Shown here in pieces: positions 16,004-24,726 of a stretch of DNA of 64,000 nucleotides (position 1 is the stretch's first letter; the number at the start of each line of letters is the position of its first letter). Source of the DNA: Arcobacter sp. F155 (GTDB lineage: Bacteria; Campylobacterota; Campylobacteria; Campylobacterales; Arcobacteraceae); contig NZ_PDJU01000010.1 in assembly GCF_004116455.1 (NCBI RefSeq), forward strand, positions 62,001 to 126,000, written 5' to 3'. A program made the position numbers and the translations under genes. The notes under the pieces were generated by a model, which saw nothing but the letters and a program-made list of their open reading frames with translations, ran no database searches and was not told the DNA's origin.

Positions 16004-18208
16004 TTATAGTTTTATAACTTTTGCACCAAAACCACCACTACTTGGGTGTGCATCTTCATATGCTTTTACTTTTGGATGTTTATCAAGATATTTTTTAGTT
16101 GCAGCTGCTAATTTTCCAGTACCAATTCCATGGTAAACTAAAACTTCATCGAATCCAGCAATTAAAGAATCAGAAATAAACTTATCTAAGTTTTCTAAAG
16201 CTTCTTCTACTCTTTGTCCATGTAAGTCTAGTTTTACATGACCTGAATCTGGTTTTTGAACTGTTACAGTTGCTTTTGGTTTTTGTTTTATTTTAGGAGG
16301 ATTTCCACTTCTTGAAAGGTCAACTAATGGAACTTGAAGTCTCATTCCCATCTCATTTTCAATAAAGGCTCTTTTACCTTTAATTGAAATAATAACACCT
16401 TTTGAGTTTCTATATTTAACTCTATCACCCTCTTTTAAGTTCTCCTCAACATCTTTTACTTTTTCAGTTTTAATTTGTGAAGCTTTTTCATGGGCTGTAT
16501 TTAAGTGTCTATGTCCCTCTTTAGAGATTTTTGCTTTGATTGCTTTTTTAGCTTCATCCCTTGCATCTCTATACTCTTTATGAAGTTTTGATTTTTCCAT
16601 GAAGATATGATTATCTAAACTCTCTTTTGTATCTTTTAAATTTCTATTTAATCTTTCATGCTCTTTTATCTCTTCATCTAGTTTTGCAATCTTTTGTTTT
16701 AACTCAATTTCTAGGGCTGAACTTCTTTCAATAAGCTCATTTAATCTATCTTTATCTTCCCCATAAACTTGTTTAGCTCTTTTGATTACATTATGAGGAA
16801 TTCCATATCTACTTGCTGTTTCAAAGGCATATGATTTTCCAATAGTTCCTTGTAAGAACTCATAAGTTGGTTTTTGGTTTTCTTCATCATAAAGTGCTGC
16901 TATTAACTCAACATTTTCATTTGAAGCCATAAGAGCTGCAAGTCTTTTATGGTGAGTTGTAATAATAATCTTCATATCTTTTTGAATTAAGTCTTCAATT
17001 ATCACTTTAAACAGACTTGCTGCTTCATCTGAGTCTGTTCCAAGCTCGATTTCATCAACTCCAACAATTGCACCTTTACTTGAAAATAGTTTAGAAAACT
17101 CTACCATTCTTCCTGCAAAAGTTGAGATATCATTTTTTACACTTTGAGGGTCATCTAAAACTGCTTGAATTGACTTAAAGTTTCCAATTTCTGTCTCATG
17201 GTGAGCATTATAAGGAAGTAAATATTTAGATAAAAATACTGCACTTAAAATGGATTTTAACATCATAGTTTTACCACCGGCATTTACACCAGTAATCATA
17301 ACAACTGATTTACTAAAATCAATAGAAATAGGTTTTGGCTCATGAAGTGCAGGATGCGTAAACTCTACAAGTCTATTTTTACCTTTTTTATTTGGTAAGA
17401 TAAAGTTTTTATCTCCTATTTTTGCAAAGTGCAGTCTTGCTTGATAATGGTCAAACCTATCAAACTCTTTGTTAATAAACTTTAAAAACAGTAAATGCTT
17501 TTCAAAAGTAGAAGTGATTTGTTTACAAAGTTTTAATAAAATCTCTTCTTGTTTATTTTGTAAATCATTTTGTTTTTGTTTTAAAGTACTAACACTATGG
17601 GGTAAAACATAAAAGAATCCAGAATTTGACCTATCTAGAACTTGTGCTTTTAAAACATGATTAAACCCACCTCTTACAAGTAAACACTCTTCACCATTTA
17701 TATAATGGACTTGAGAATCAACCATATAAGATCTAATCTTACTTGAATTTATTGTTTTATAAAGGTTTTGTTTTATCTCTTGCTTATTTTGTTTTATTGC
17801 TTCAACAACTCTATCATAGTCTTCATCTATTCCATGTTTTAACTTTGCTTTTTCATCAAAATAATCACAAACTTTTATAAGCTCTGAAGGAATAATAATT
17901 TTTTCTACCCACTCTTCTAACTTACCCTCAAAAGAGAACTTTTTTAGATATAAAAAGTAATTAATAATTTTTATAAATTCATATATTTCATAAGATTTTA
18001 AAATACCTTGTTTTTGAATATGAATTATTTGTGTATCTAAGTTTTCTACATTTTGTGGTTGTTTTATTTCATAATTTGAAAGTTCATTTATCAATCTAAA
18101 GTGAAGATTGATATCACCCTCTAGCACTACAGGCTTTTGCCTTGCAAAAAGTTTTGAAAAAGAGTCTATATACTCTACTAAATCTAATTTTTTTAATATT
18201 TCATTCAT
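16004..18208 (-). CDS. mutS2: Endonuclease MutS2
   Basis: 734 residues from the chosen start. It has the MutS ATPase core (Walker A TGVNAGGKTMM, Walker B VGVDEIELGTD), a long coiled coil, and a C-terminal Smr nuclease domain (LDLHGQRVEEAL, VLVYHGIGTGKL). MutS2 acts on branched DNA or stalled ribosomes rather than in mismatch repair. An ATG eight codons upstream (18232) is rejected because a consensus TATAAT lies between it and the chosen ATG; the mRNA may start on the A of ATG at 18208 and be leaderless. Confidence 0.92.
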   Translation of the reverse strand: MNEILKKLDLVEYIDSFSKLFARQKPVVLEGDINLHFRLINELSNYEIKQPQNVENLDTQIIHIQKQGILKSYEIYEFIKIINYFLYLKKFSFEGKLEEWVEKIIIPSELIKVCDYFDEKAKLKHGIDEDYDRVVEAIKQNKQEIKQNLYKTINSSKIRSYMVDSQVHYINGEECLLVRGGFNHVLKAQVLDRSNSGFFYVLPHSVSTLKQKQNDLQNKQEEILLKLCKQITSTFEKHLLFLKFINKEFDRFDHYQARLHFAKIGDKNFILPNKKGKNRLVEFTHPALHEPKPISIDFSKSVVMITGVNAGGKTMMLKSILSAVFLSKYLLPYNAHHETEIGNFKSIQAVLDDPQSVKNDISTFAGRMVEFSKLFSSKGAIVGVDEIELGTDSDEAASLFKVIIEDLIQKDMKIIITTHHKRLAALMASNENVELIAALYDEENQKPTYEFLQGTIGKSYAFETASRYGIPHNVIKRAKQVYGEDKDRLNELIERSSALEIELKQKIAKLDEEIKEHERLNRNLKDTKESLDNHIFMEKSKLHKEYRDARDEAKKAIKAKISKEGHRHLNTAHEKASQIKTEKVKDVEENLKEGDRVKYRNSKGVIISIKGKRAFIENEMGMRLQVPLVDLSRSGNPPKIKQKPKATVTVQKPDSGHVKLDLHGQRVEEALENLDKFISDSLIAGFDEVLVYHGIGTGKLAAATKKYLDKHPKVKAYEDAHPSSGGFGAKVIKL

Positions 18209-18214
18209 AGGCGC

Positions 18215-18220
18215 ATTATA
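18215..18220 (-). promoter_or_regulatory. -10 element placing the mutS2 start at the ATG
   Basis: TATAAT on the minus strand ends 7 bases before the ATG at 18208, so position +1 coincides with the A of ATG. No ribosome site is visible between them. Confidence 0.55.
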
Positions 18221-18359
18221 TCTTAAAAGCATTGATTATTTTATAAATAATATTTTGTTGTAATTATTTATAATTAGAAAAATTAATAATTCTACATAAT
18301 AAAATTCACAGAATTGTTATTATACAATCGCGCGTTTAATTACTGGTAGGGAATAATAA

Positions 18360-18743
18360 ATGGGACGAGAAATAACTTTAGACAAGGATACAATGATTGT
18401 GTCCGAAACTGATGAAAAAGGCATAATGATTTATGCCAACGAAGACTTCTGTAAAATCGCAGGATATACAAAAGATGAGTTGATTGGTCAACCACATAAC
18501 TATGTTAGACATAATGATATGCCTAAAGCTGCTTTTGAAGATATGTGGAAAACAATCCAAAATGGAAAAATATGGAAAGGTATTGTAAAAAACAAGACTA
18601 AAGATGGTGGATTTTATTGGGTAAATGCTACAGCTTTTCCTTCAAGAACTGCAAATGGGAAAAAAAGATATGTGTCTGTAAGAGTTAAACCAACTCCTAA
18701 TGAGATAGAAAAGGCAGAAGCCCTATATAAAAGCTTAAGATAA
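18360..18743 (+). CDS. Aer/CetB-type PAS domain protein
   Basis: 127 residues forming one PAS domain: [37 protein letters not shown], then KTKDGGFYWVNATAFPS. This is the FAD-binding Aer/CetB type; C. jejuni splits energy taxis into CetB (PAS) and CetA (signalling). It is followed at 9 bases by a methyl-accepting protein without its own sensor, so the two likely act together. A close paralogous pair lies at 48405-50041. A TAGGGA ribosome site precedes the ATG. Confidence 0.9.
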   Translation: MGREITLDKDTMIVSETDEKGIMIYANEDFCKIAGYTKDELIGQPHNYVRHNDMPKAAFEDMWKTIQNGKIWKGIVKNKTKDGGFYWVNATAFPSRTANGKKRYVSVRVKPTPNEIEKAEALYKSLR

Positions 18744-18752
18744 AGGGAGTTG

Positions 18753-20045
18753 ATGTTTTTTAAATCAAACAATACAGAAAATATAATTAATGCACTAGAT
18801 CAAATAGAAGAGTTTGTAAAAGGGAATACAAATTCTATTGAACTTGATGAATTAAAAAAAGATGATAAAGTTTTAAAAAAGATTCACTCTCTTGCAAACT
18901 TAATAGCACACAAACAGGAAGAAGATGTAACTATTTATGGTGAAATCATGATTTGTGCAGAGAAACTGTCTGATGGTTTTATTGATGATAGAATTACAAA
19001 AACTACATCAAATGCAAAGCTAAACTATATTGCTAAGACTTTTAATAAGATGTCAAATAAGCTTGAAGAGTCTTTAATAGAGATTGATAAAGTATTAGAT
19101 GAATACTCTAAACAAAACTTTTTAACAAGTATAAATGAAGATTTATTCCGTGGCGGAGAGTTAAAAAACTTATCTATTGGAGTAAACTACTTAAAAGATG
19201 AGATTACTAAAAATCTTATGTCAACGTATAGAACAAGTCTTGTTATGCAAAAAGAATCAAAAGTTTTACTTGAAAATAGTACTAACCTTTCTGAAGCTAC
19301 ATCTTCACAAGCTGCATCTTTAGAAGAGACTTCTGCTGCAATTGAAGAGATTACAAATAGAATTGTATCAACTTCACAAACAGCAAAAGAGATGTCGATT
19401 TATGGAAAAAATGTAAAAGATGAAATCAAAGAAGGTATGAATTTATCTTCACAAACAGTTCAAGCAATGGATGAGATAAATAACTCAACAAATGCTGTAC
19501 ATGAAGCTGTTGAGATGATTGACCAAATTGCATTTCAAACAAATATTCTTTCACTTAATGCTGCTGTTGAAGCTGCAACTGCTGGTGAAGCAGGAAAAGG
19601 TTTTGCAGTTGTTGCTGGTGAAGTTAGAAACCTAGCAGCTAGATCTGCTGAAGCTGCAAAACAGATAAAAAGTTTAGTGGAAAATGCCACAAGTAAAGCA
19701 AATGAAGGTAAAACAATTGCCGATAAGATGATTGAAGGCTATGGAATACTAAATGAAAATATCAATGAAACTACAAAACTTATTCAAGATGTAGTTGAAG
19801 CTTCTATAGAACAAGAAAGAGGGATATCTCAGATTAACTCAACTGTTTCAAATATTGATGTTTTAACTCAAAGAAATGCAGATATTGCTGAAAATGTAAA
19901 ACATATCTCGCATAGTTTAAGCAAAATAGCCGATAAAAATGTAGAGAGCACAAGTCATATGCAGTTTGAAGGAAAAGATACCCTAAAGATTAGAGACTCT
20001 GTGTCACCAAAAAGTTACCAAGGCCAAGAAAGACGTCAATTTTAA
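18753..20045 (+). CDS. Soluble methyl-accepting chemotaxis signalling protein (PAS partner)
   Basis: 430 residues. The C-terminal half is a classic receptor signalling domain with the hairpin tip [20 protein letters not shown] and [12 protein letters not shown]. The N-terminal 150 residues are helical and HAMP-like with no membrane segment and no ligand-binding domain, so it is cytoplasmic. It probably takes its signal from the PAS protein encoded just before it. The ATG at 18753 is preferred over the TTG at 18750 because it fits the AAGGGAG ribosome site. It ends GQERRQF and lacks a WETF tail. Confidence 0.9.
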   Translation: MFFKSNNTENIINALDQIEEFVKGNTNSIELDELKKDDKVLKKIHSLANLIAHKQEEDVTIYGEIMICAEKLSDGFIDDRITKTTSNAKLNYIAKTFNKMSNKLEESLIEIDKVLDEYSKQNFLTSINEDLFRGGELKNLSIGVNYLKDEITKNLMSTYRTSLVMQKESKVLLENSTNLSEATSSQAASLEETSAAIEEITNRIVSTSQTAKEMSIYGKNVKDEIKEGMNLSSQTVQAMDEINNSTNAVHEAVEMIDQIAFQTNILSLNAAVEAATAGEAGKGFAVVAGEVRNLAARSAEAAKQIKSLVENATSKANEGKTIADKMIEGYGILNENINETTKLIQDVVEASIEQERGISQINSTVSNIDVLTQRNADIAENVKHISHSLSKIADKNVESTSHMQFEGKDTLKIRDSVSPKSYQGQERRQF

Positions 20046-20121
20046 TGGTGCTTAATAATTTTTTTTATAACTTTAAGGTATCATTCTTGTCACATTTAAT
20101 TACTAAAAATAGGGATATATT

Positions 20122-21096
20122 ATGTTAGAAAGAAAAGGTTCTATACTTTCGGTTAGAAAAGACGTAAAAGTTTTTGACTGTACTATAAGAGATGGTGGAC
20201 TAGTTAATAATTACCACTTTACTGATGAATTTGTAAAAGCTCACTATGAAATGTGTGTTGCTGCTGGAATTGACTATATGGAAATCGGTAAAAATGTATC
20301 ACCAACTGTTATGAGTGAAGATGAGTATGGACCATGGAACTTCTGTAAAGAAGAGGATATTAGAAGAATTGTAGGTGAAAACGATACTAATATGAAAATT
20401 GCTACTATGGCAGATGTAGGAAGAACTATTAAAGAAGAGATTCCACCAAAATCTGAATCAGTAGTAGATATGATTAGAATTGCTACATATATTCACCAGC
20501 TTCCTGAAGCTATTGAGTTAATTGAAGATTTCCATGCAAAAGGTTATGAAACTACATGTAATATCATGGCTATTTCAAAATCATTTGATGATGAATTAAC
20601 AGAAGTTTTAACACAATTAGCTGAAACAAATGTAGATGTAATCTATATTGCAGATAGCTTTGGTTCTTTTTATCCAGAACAAATCAATAAACTAACAGAT
20701 AAATATTTATCATTTGCAAAACCAGCTGGTAAAAAAGTTGGTATCCATGCACACAATAACCTGACACTTGCATATGCAAATACTTTAGAAGCTATGATTT
20801 ATGGAACTAGTTACCTTGATGTAACAGTTAGTGGATTAGGTAGAGGTGCAGGAAACTGTGCTATGGAATTATTACTTGGGTTCTTAAAAAATCCAAAATA
20901 CAAATTAGCTCCTGTATTAAAATTCATTGAAGAGCATATGGTTGCTTTAGAAAAGGAGTTAGACTGGGGTCCAAGCGTACCGTACATCATTACAGGTCAC
21001 TTAAATGAACACCCAAGACCAGCTATGAAAGCAAGAGATAAAGGTGATACTGAATACGTTAAATTTTATGACAAATTAACTGAAGAATACAGTTAA
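20122..21096 (+). CDS. HMGL-like aldolase (4-hydroxy-2-oxovalerate aldolase-type)
   Basis: 324 residues of the DRE-TIM metallolyase fold. The catalytic start VFDCTIRDGGLVNNYHF gives Asp and Arg ligands, MEIGKN follows, and IHAHNNLTLAYANTLEA and the glycine-rich GLGRGAGNCAMELLLG are in the expected places. Stand-alone aldolases of this type have broad or unknown substrates; no dedicated pathway neighbours are present. It has a strong terminator at 21131. Confidence 0.85.
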   Translation: MLERKGSILSVRKDVKVFDCTIRDGGLVNNYHFTDEFVKAHYEMCVAAGIDYMEIGKNVSPTVMSEDEYGPWNFCKEEDIRRIVGENDTNMKIATMADVGRTIKEEIPPKSESVVDMIRIATYIHQLPEAIELIEDFHAKGYETTCNIMAISKSFDDELTEVLTQLAETNVDVIYIADSFGSFYPEQINKLTDKYLSFAKPAGKKVGIHAHNNLTLAYANTLEAMIYGTSYLDVTVSGLGRGAGNCAMELLLGFLKNPKYKLAPVLKFIEEHMVALEKELDWGPSVPYIITGHLNEHPRPAMKARDKGDTEYVKFYDKLTEEYS

Positions 21097-21130
21097 GATT
21101 TCATAAACGAAGAATCACATTTAACTCTTT

Positions 21131-21158
21131 AAAAGGCTAGTAAAACTACTAGCCTTTT
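21131..21158. terminator. Bidirectional intrinsic terminator
   Basis: AAAAGGCTAGTA (21131-21142), AAAC loop, TACTAGCCTTTT (21147-21158), followed by TT; twelve perfect pairs. It ends the aldolase gene and, on the minus strand, would also end the small ORF at 21178. Confidence 0.88.
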
Positions 21159-21177
21159 TTATACTTCAAACTCTCTT

Positions 21178-21264
21178 TTAACTAACAATTCCAAGATAAA
21201 ATACGTAATATAAACAAGGGTACATAACTAAGCATGACCCAAGTACAAATAAATCTTCTTTCAT
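21178..21264 (-). CDS. Possible 28-residue membrane peptide
   Basis: An ATG to TAA frame encoding a peptide that begins MKEDLFVLGSC and ends VFYLGIVS, mostly hydrophobic with two Cys and four Tyr. It lies between TATAAAAT-like sequence upstream and the strong terminator at 21131-21158, as a small gene would. No clear ribosome site is present, so the call is weak. The rest of the 21159-21343 gap shows nothing else. Confidence 0.33.
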   Translation of the reverse strand: MKEDLFVLGSCLVMYPCLYYVFYLGIVS

Positions 21265-21343
21265 AAATTTATTTTACATCAATAAGATATTACAAAAGTA
21301 TCATTTTATAGTGTTTTTTATTTTATTTAGAATATGTAAAAGT

Positions 21344-21365
21344 AAAAAAAGAACTAAGTTCTTTT
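21344..21365 (-). terminator. Terminator of the lipoprotein gene
   Basis: On the minus strand AAAAGAAC, TTA loop, GTTCTTTT followed by TTT (plus 21344-21365), located 26 bases after the lipoprotein stop. Confidence 0.7.
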
Positions 21366-21391
21366 CCTACTAAAATTAAAACTATTAATAT

Positions 21392-21895
21392 CTAGTTTAA
21401 TTTTTTATTTAATACTTCTGTTAGCTCAGTAAGATACTTCTCAAGTTTATTTTTTTCTGCAAGTTGTGAAGTTGCAATTGAAGCTTGCACAATTGTCTTT
21501 TTATCTAAAGAGTATAAAACAATAAAAAGTTCAGCCCCAAAACTTGTAATAGTAGTTGGTGTTTTACCTGTAATAAAATATTTAGGCTCTAAATTCTCTA
21601 AAGAATTTTGATTCCAAGCTACTGTATCATAGTTTTTATAATCGAATGGTGCCGCACCAGCATTACTAAAGTAACTATATGATTTCGTTGGTCTTTTTTC
21701 ATCAGAGTAATATAAAGTCCACTCTTTTTCCTGAAAAAACTCTTCTATCGAACTAGAAACATTTTCTAAATTAGCATTAAATACTAACCTTTCTTTTAAA
21801 GCAAGATTTTTTGTATTAACTATTTTAGGTTGAAGTGTTGAACAACCAGTTAAAAATATTAATAGAAAAAATATACTAACTAACTTCTTTCCCAT
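21392..21895 (-). CDS. Putative lipoprotein
   Basis: 167 residues with a lipobox signal peptide (MGKKLVSIFFLLIFLTGCS; Cys18 is the acylation site). The mature part is a compact alpha/beta domain with no recognised family; the segment with GTA-poor but aromatic YYSDEKRPTKSYSYFSNAG is notable. It has its own terminator and is not in an operon. Located in the periplasm on a membrane lipid anchor. Confidence 0.8.
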   Translation of the reverse strand: MGKKLVSIFFLLIFLTGCSTLQPKIVNTKNLALKERLVFNANLENVSSSIEEFFQEKEWTLYYSDEKRPTKSYSYFSNAGAAPFDYKNYDTVAWNQNSLENLEPKYFITGKTPTTITSFGAELFIVLYSLDKKTIVQASIATSQLAEKNKLEKYLTELTEVLNKKLN

Positions 21896-21996
21896 TTTTG
21901 TCCTTTTAAATAAAAAATATATTATTATTTAAAAGCTTAATTAATAATAATTTATTTTAATATTTATTATTTTAATATATTTTATCAAAATGTTAA

Positions 21997-22113
21997 AAAG
22001 CTCTTTTAATTTTTACACTTGCTTTGATGATGGGATTTGGTGGATTTAAAGAAGAAGAAATAGAAAAAGCAGTAACTGCTTTTTCTAAGATATGGTTTGA
22101 GTCAATTAGTTAA
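21997..22113 (+). pseudogene. Decayed C-terminus of a MocR-type regulator
   Basis: Translation of this strip gives a segment MGFGGFKEEEIEKAVTAFSK followed by IWFESIS and a stop, which matches the C-terminal residues of the regulator at the left edge of the window (LGFGCFKEDEISIAVESFAK, then QWFKAIK). The upstream frame is closed by a TAA at 21994 and everything before it is non-coding, so only the tail survives. Its stop overlaps the 3' end of moeA by 8 bases. Confidence 0.72.
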
Positions 22114-23344
22114 AAATATATGACTCTTTTTCTACTAAATTGCTATCAAACTTTATAAGATGTGCTTCTTCTCCTACTTCTAAAGAAGCTCTTTCTTCAT
22201 TTGTTACAAGTAGAGCATTACTCTCATAAAGTGCTGTAATCATAGCAGCACCGTATTTATTTTCCCTTGTAACTTTAAAGTTTCCACTCTCTACTTTTCC
22301 AAGGACTATATTTACTTTTCCTTGTTTTACAGTAAATCTTTGAGTATTCATAGCAAAAGTTGTATCATGATAAAAGGCTTTACTTCCTTGTTTTTTACTA
22401 AGCACTGGCAAAATAAAAAGATATGTATTAATTAAAGCAGGAAGAGGATTTCCAGGTAAAGAGATAACTACAGTATTATCCATTTTACCCATCATAATTG
22501 GTTTTCCAGGTTTGATATTAACTCCATGAAAAGCAACTTCTAAACCATTTGCTTTGAAAGCTTGTGAAACAAAATCAGCATCTCCCATAGAGATACCACC
22601 AGTTGAAATAACTACATCATATTTTTTAAGATTTGAAATACAGTTTGAGGATTCTTCTAAATTATCAGGAATAACTCCACAATAAGAAGCTTCAAAACCT
22701 TTTTGATTTAATAAAGAGATTATTCCATATGAGTTACAGTTATAAATCTCTTCATCATCAGATGTTTCCCAAGGCTCTTTTAATTCATTTCCAGTTGAAA
22801 TTACAGCAATAGAGATTTTCTTTATAACCTCTACCATTGTGATTCCTTGTGAAGCTAAAAGAGTTATATGAGAGAAGTTTATAGTTTCACCCTTTGTAAT
22901 TAAACTATTTCCTTCTTTTTGTTCTTCACCTTTTAGTCTTAGATGATTTCCTTTTTTGATTTCACTTGGAATTGTTACTTTAGTTTCGCTAACATCACTA
23001 CAAAGCTCAATTGGAATAATAGTATCTACATCATCTGGAACTTTTGCACCAGTCATTATTTTGTAGCATTCATTTTCAGCTAAAGAAGCAGACCTTCCTT
23101 TATCCCCTGCAAAGATTTTACTTTTTATTGTTAAAGTTTTTCCTGCATCACTAGCTTTTACAGCAAAGCCATCCATTGCAGAGTTGTTAAAAGCAGGTAA
23201 GTTTTTAATGCAAGTAATATCTTTAGATAAAACTCTTCCTAATGCTTTTTCTAAAGGAATTGATTCAATTAAAGTTGAAGCATCTGCTAACTCTAAACTT
23301 TTTTTGATTGCTTCTTCTAAACTAATAAATATTTTATTCTTCAT
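22106..23344 (-). CDS. moeA: Molybdopterin molybdenumtransferase
   Basis: 412 residues with the normal MoeA layout: LPAFNNSAMDGFAV near residue 60, IMTGAKVPDDVDTIIP, the catalytic-domain IAVISTGNEL, STGGISMGDADF, and the conserved GVNIKPGKPIMMG and SLPGNPLPA. It inserts molybdate into adenylylated molybdopterin; the product is needed by the FdhA encoded in the same operon. Its start overlaps the desulfurase-like gene by 11 bases. The adenylylating partner Mog is encoded separately at 50086. Confidence 0.95.
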   Translation of the reverse strand: MKNKIFISLEEAIKKSLELADASTLIESIPLEKALGRVLSKDITCIKNLPAFNNSAMDGFAVKASDAGKTLTIKSKIFAGDKGRSASLAENECYKIMTGAKVPDDVDTIIPIELCSDVSETKVTIPSEIKKGNHLRLKGEEQKEGNSLITKGETINFSHITLLASQGITMVEVIKKISIAVISTGNELKEPWETSDDEEIYNCNSYGIISLLNQKGFEASYCGVIPDNLEESSNCISNLKKYDVVISTGGISMGDADFVSQAFKANGLEVAFHGVNIKPGKPIMMGKMDNTVVISLPGNPLPALINTYLFILPVLSKKQGSKAFYHDTTFAMNTQRFTVKQGKVNIVLGKVESGNFKVTRENKYGAAMITALYESNALLVTNEERASLEVGEEAHLIKFDSNLVEKESYIFN

Positions 23345-24314
23345 TTAAAGCCTTAATTTGTCTATATTTTAAATAGATAGTTTTTACTATTTTTTTAACA
23401 TCTATCTCTTCATCAGTTTTATAAAATGACAAACTAATAGAGTTTCTACTAGTAAGCTCATCATAACCCATCTGTTGAATTATTTGAGAGGGTTTAGAAA
23501 GTCCTAAAGAGCACCCTTCTCCATTTGAAATAAAAATCTTATTTAAAGCAAGTGTTCGTATTAATTCCCTTGCTTTTATTCCTTTTAATCCAAAGTGTAA
23601 AGAGTACTCTAGTGTTTCACTTGGTTCTACAAAAAAATAGATATCATCTTTGAATAATACAATTAATTCATCTAAAAACTCTTGTTTCAAGTCATGATTA
23701 AAGTTTTGATTTTTTATTGCATCTAAAGTATATTTTACAGCAAAGGTATCAATTTGACCTATAGAAAGCTGTTCAAACTCTTCTTCATTGAAAAGTAAAA
23801 CAGAAGCTGAACATACCCCAAAAAGTTTATAAGAATCAAAGTATATCACATCACTAAGAGTATCTTTATGAGCAGTTGCATTTGAGATAATTTTTGCTTT
23901 TGTTTTAGTTTTAACCTCTTTTAGTGAAGTCTTAACAAAAGTATCCATTACATAAGAAGATAAAAAAAGAAAATCTATATTTTTATTTTCTAAATCATAT
24001 AAATTTACTTTTCCATCTTTATTTAAAGAAAGCCAATGAACATTAAATCCAAGCTTTTCATATAGTTTTGCACCATCAATTACTGCTTTACTTTCACCTA
24101 AACTTACAGCAATATTTGAACTAAGTTCTAAAAAAAGACCTAAAAAGCCCTCTTTTGAAAAAGAAAAAGTTTTAAACTTTTTAAAACCAAAGTTATCTTT
24201 ATACTCTTTTGATAAATTATCAAAAAACTCATTTGGAGTAAGTGCATCTAAAGATAAAACATCTAAACAACTATCTTCTAATTTATGATATTGAAGACTA
24301 TTTAGTTTTGGCAA
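23334..24314 (-). CDS. Cysteine desulfurase-like PLP enzyme of the fdh operon
   Basis: 326 residues of the class V aminotransferase fold, shorter and more diverged than IscS/NifS (about 400). The PLP lysine fits Lys163 in DSYKLFG, which aligns with the SAHK motif of desulfurases, and Cys268 in NGEGCSLG sits where IscS has its persulfide cysteine loop. Both key residues are thus kept despite low overall similarity. It overlaps both neighbours in the fdhD-moeA run. Likely roles are sulfur donation to FdhD or Mo-cofactor, or selenium release from selenocysteine; this is inference from position. Confidence 0.7.
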   Translation of the reverse strand: MPKLNSLQYHKLEDSCLDVLSLDALTPNEFFDNLSKEYKDNFGFKKFKTFSFSKEGFLGLFLELSSNIAVSLGESKAVIDGAKLYEKLGFNVHWLSLNKDGKVNLYDLENKNIDFLFLSSYVMDTFVKTSLKEVKTKTKAKIISNATAHKDTLSDVIYFDSYKLFGVCSASVLLFNEEEFEQLSIGQIDTFAVKYTLDAIKNQNFNHDLKQEFLDELIVLFKDDIYFFVEPSETLEYSLHFGLKGIKARELIRTLALNKIFISNGEGCSLGLSKPSQIIQQMGYDELTSRNSISLSFYKTDEEIDVKKIVKTIYLKYRQIKALNEE

Positions 24315-24726
24315 CTTTCTTACCCTTTCTTTCTCTAAAACAACCTAACTGACAATTTGTAACTTCAATGTCAGAATTTTTAACTGTAGAACCAACAGTT
24401 TTTAAACTACTATTTCTTGCTTCTTCAAAAAGAACTTTACATGCTAATTGTTTAGTTCCACTGTAGCTTTCTTTTAAGTTTTTATATACTTCAATATTTG
24501 GATCAAAGAACTTTAACTTTCCAAAAACTCCTAATTCACAATTAGTAATTCTTATTCCTAAACTCTTTGTAACAGCAGACATTTCTCTTGGCTTTTTACC
24601 AATTAATCTTGCTACTTTAAAAGCTTTAAGACATGATAGTCTTCCATCTGCATCTAAGTTTGTAAGAAGTAACTCTTTTTGTGTATTATCAAGTTGTATA
24701 TTTATATTGTCATCTATACTAGACAT
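24298..24726 (-). CDS. Small protein with an internally duplicated Cys domain, fdh-linked
   Basis: 142 residues made of two similar halves. The first has LSCLKAF (Cys32) and IRITNCELGVFG (Cys63); the second has LACKVLF (Cys96) and IEVTNCQLGCF (Cys125, Cys129). Each half looks like a small helical domain with a leucine-rich HTH-like stretch then the TNCxLGxF signature. The tail is strongly basic. I do not recognise a named function. It overlaps fdhD by 8 bases and the desulfurase-like gene by 17, so it belongs to the FDH maturation set; a role in sulfur relay or Mo-linked regulation is possible. Confidence 0.65.
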   Translation of the reverse strand: MSSIDDNINIQLDNTQKELLLTNLDADGRLSCLKAFKVARLIGKKPREMSAVTKSLGIRITNCELGVFGKLKFFDPNIEVYKNLKESYSGTKQLACKVLFEEARNSSLKTVGSTVKNSDIEVTNCQLGCFRERKGKKVAKTK

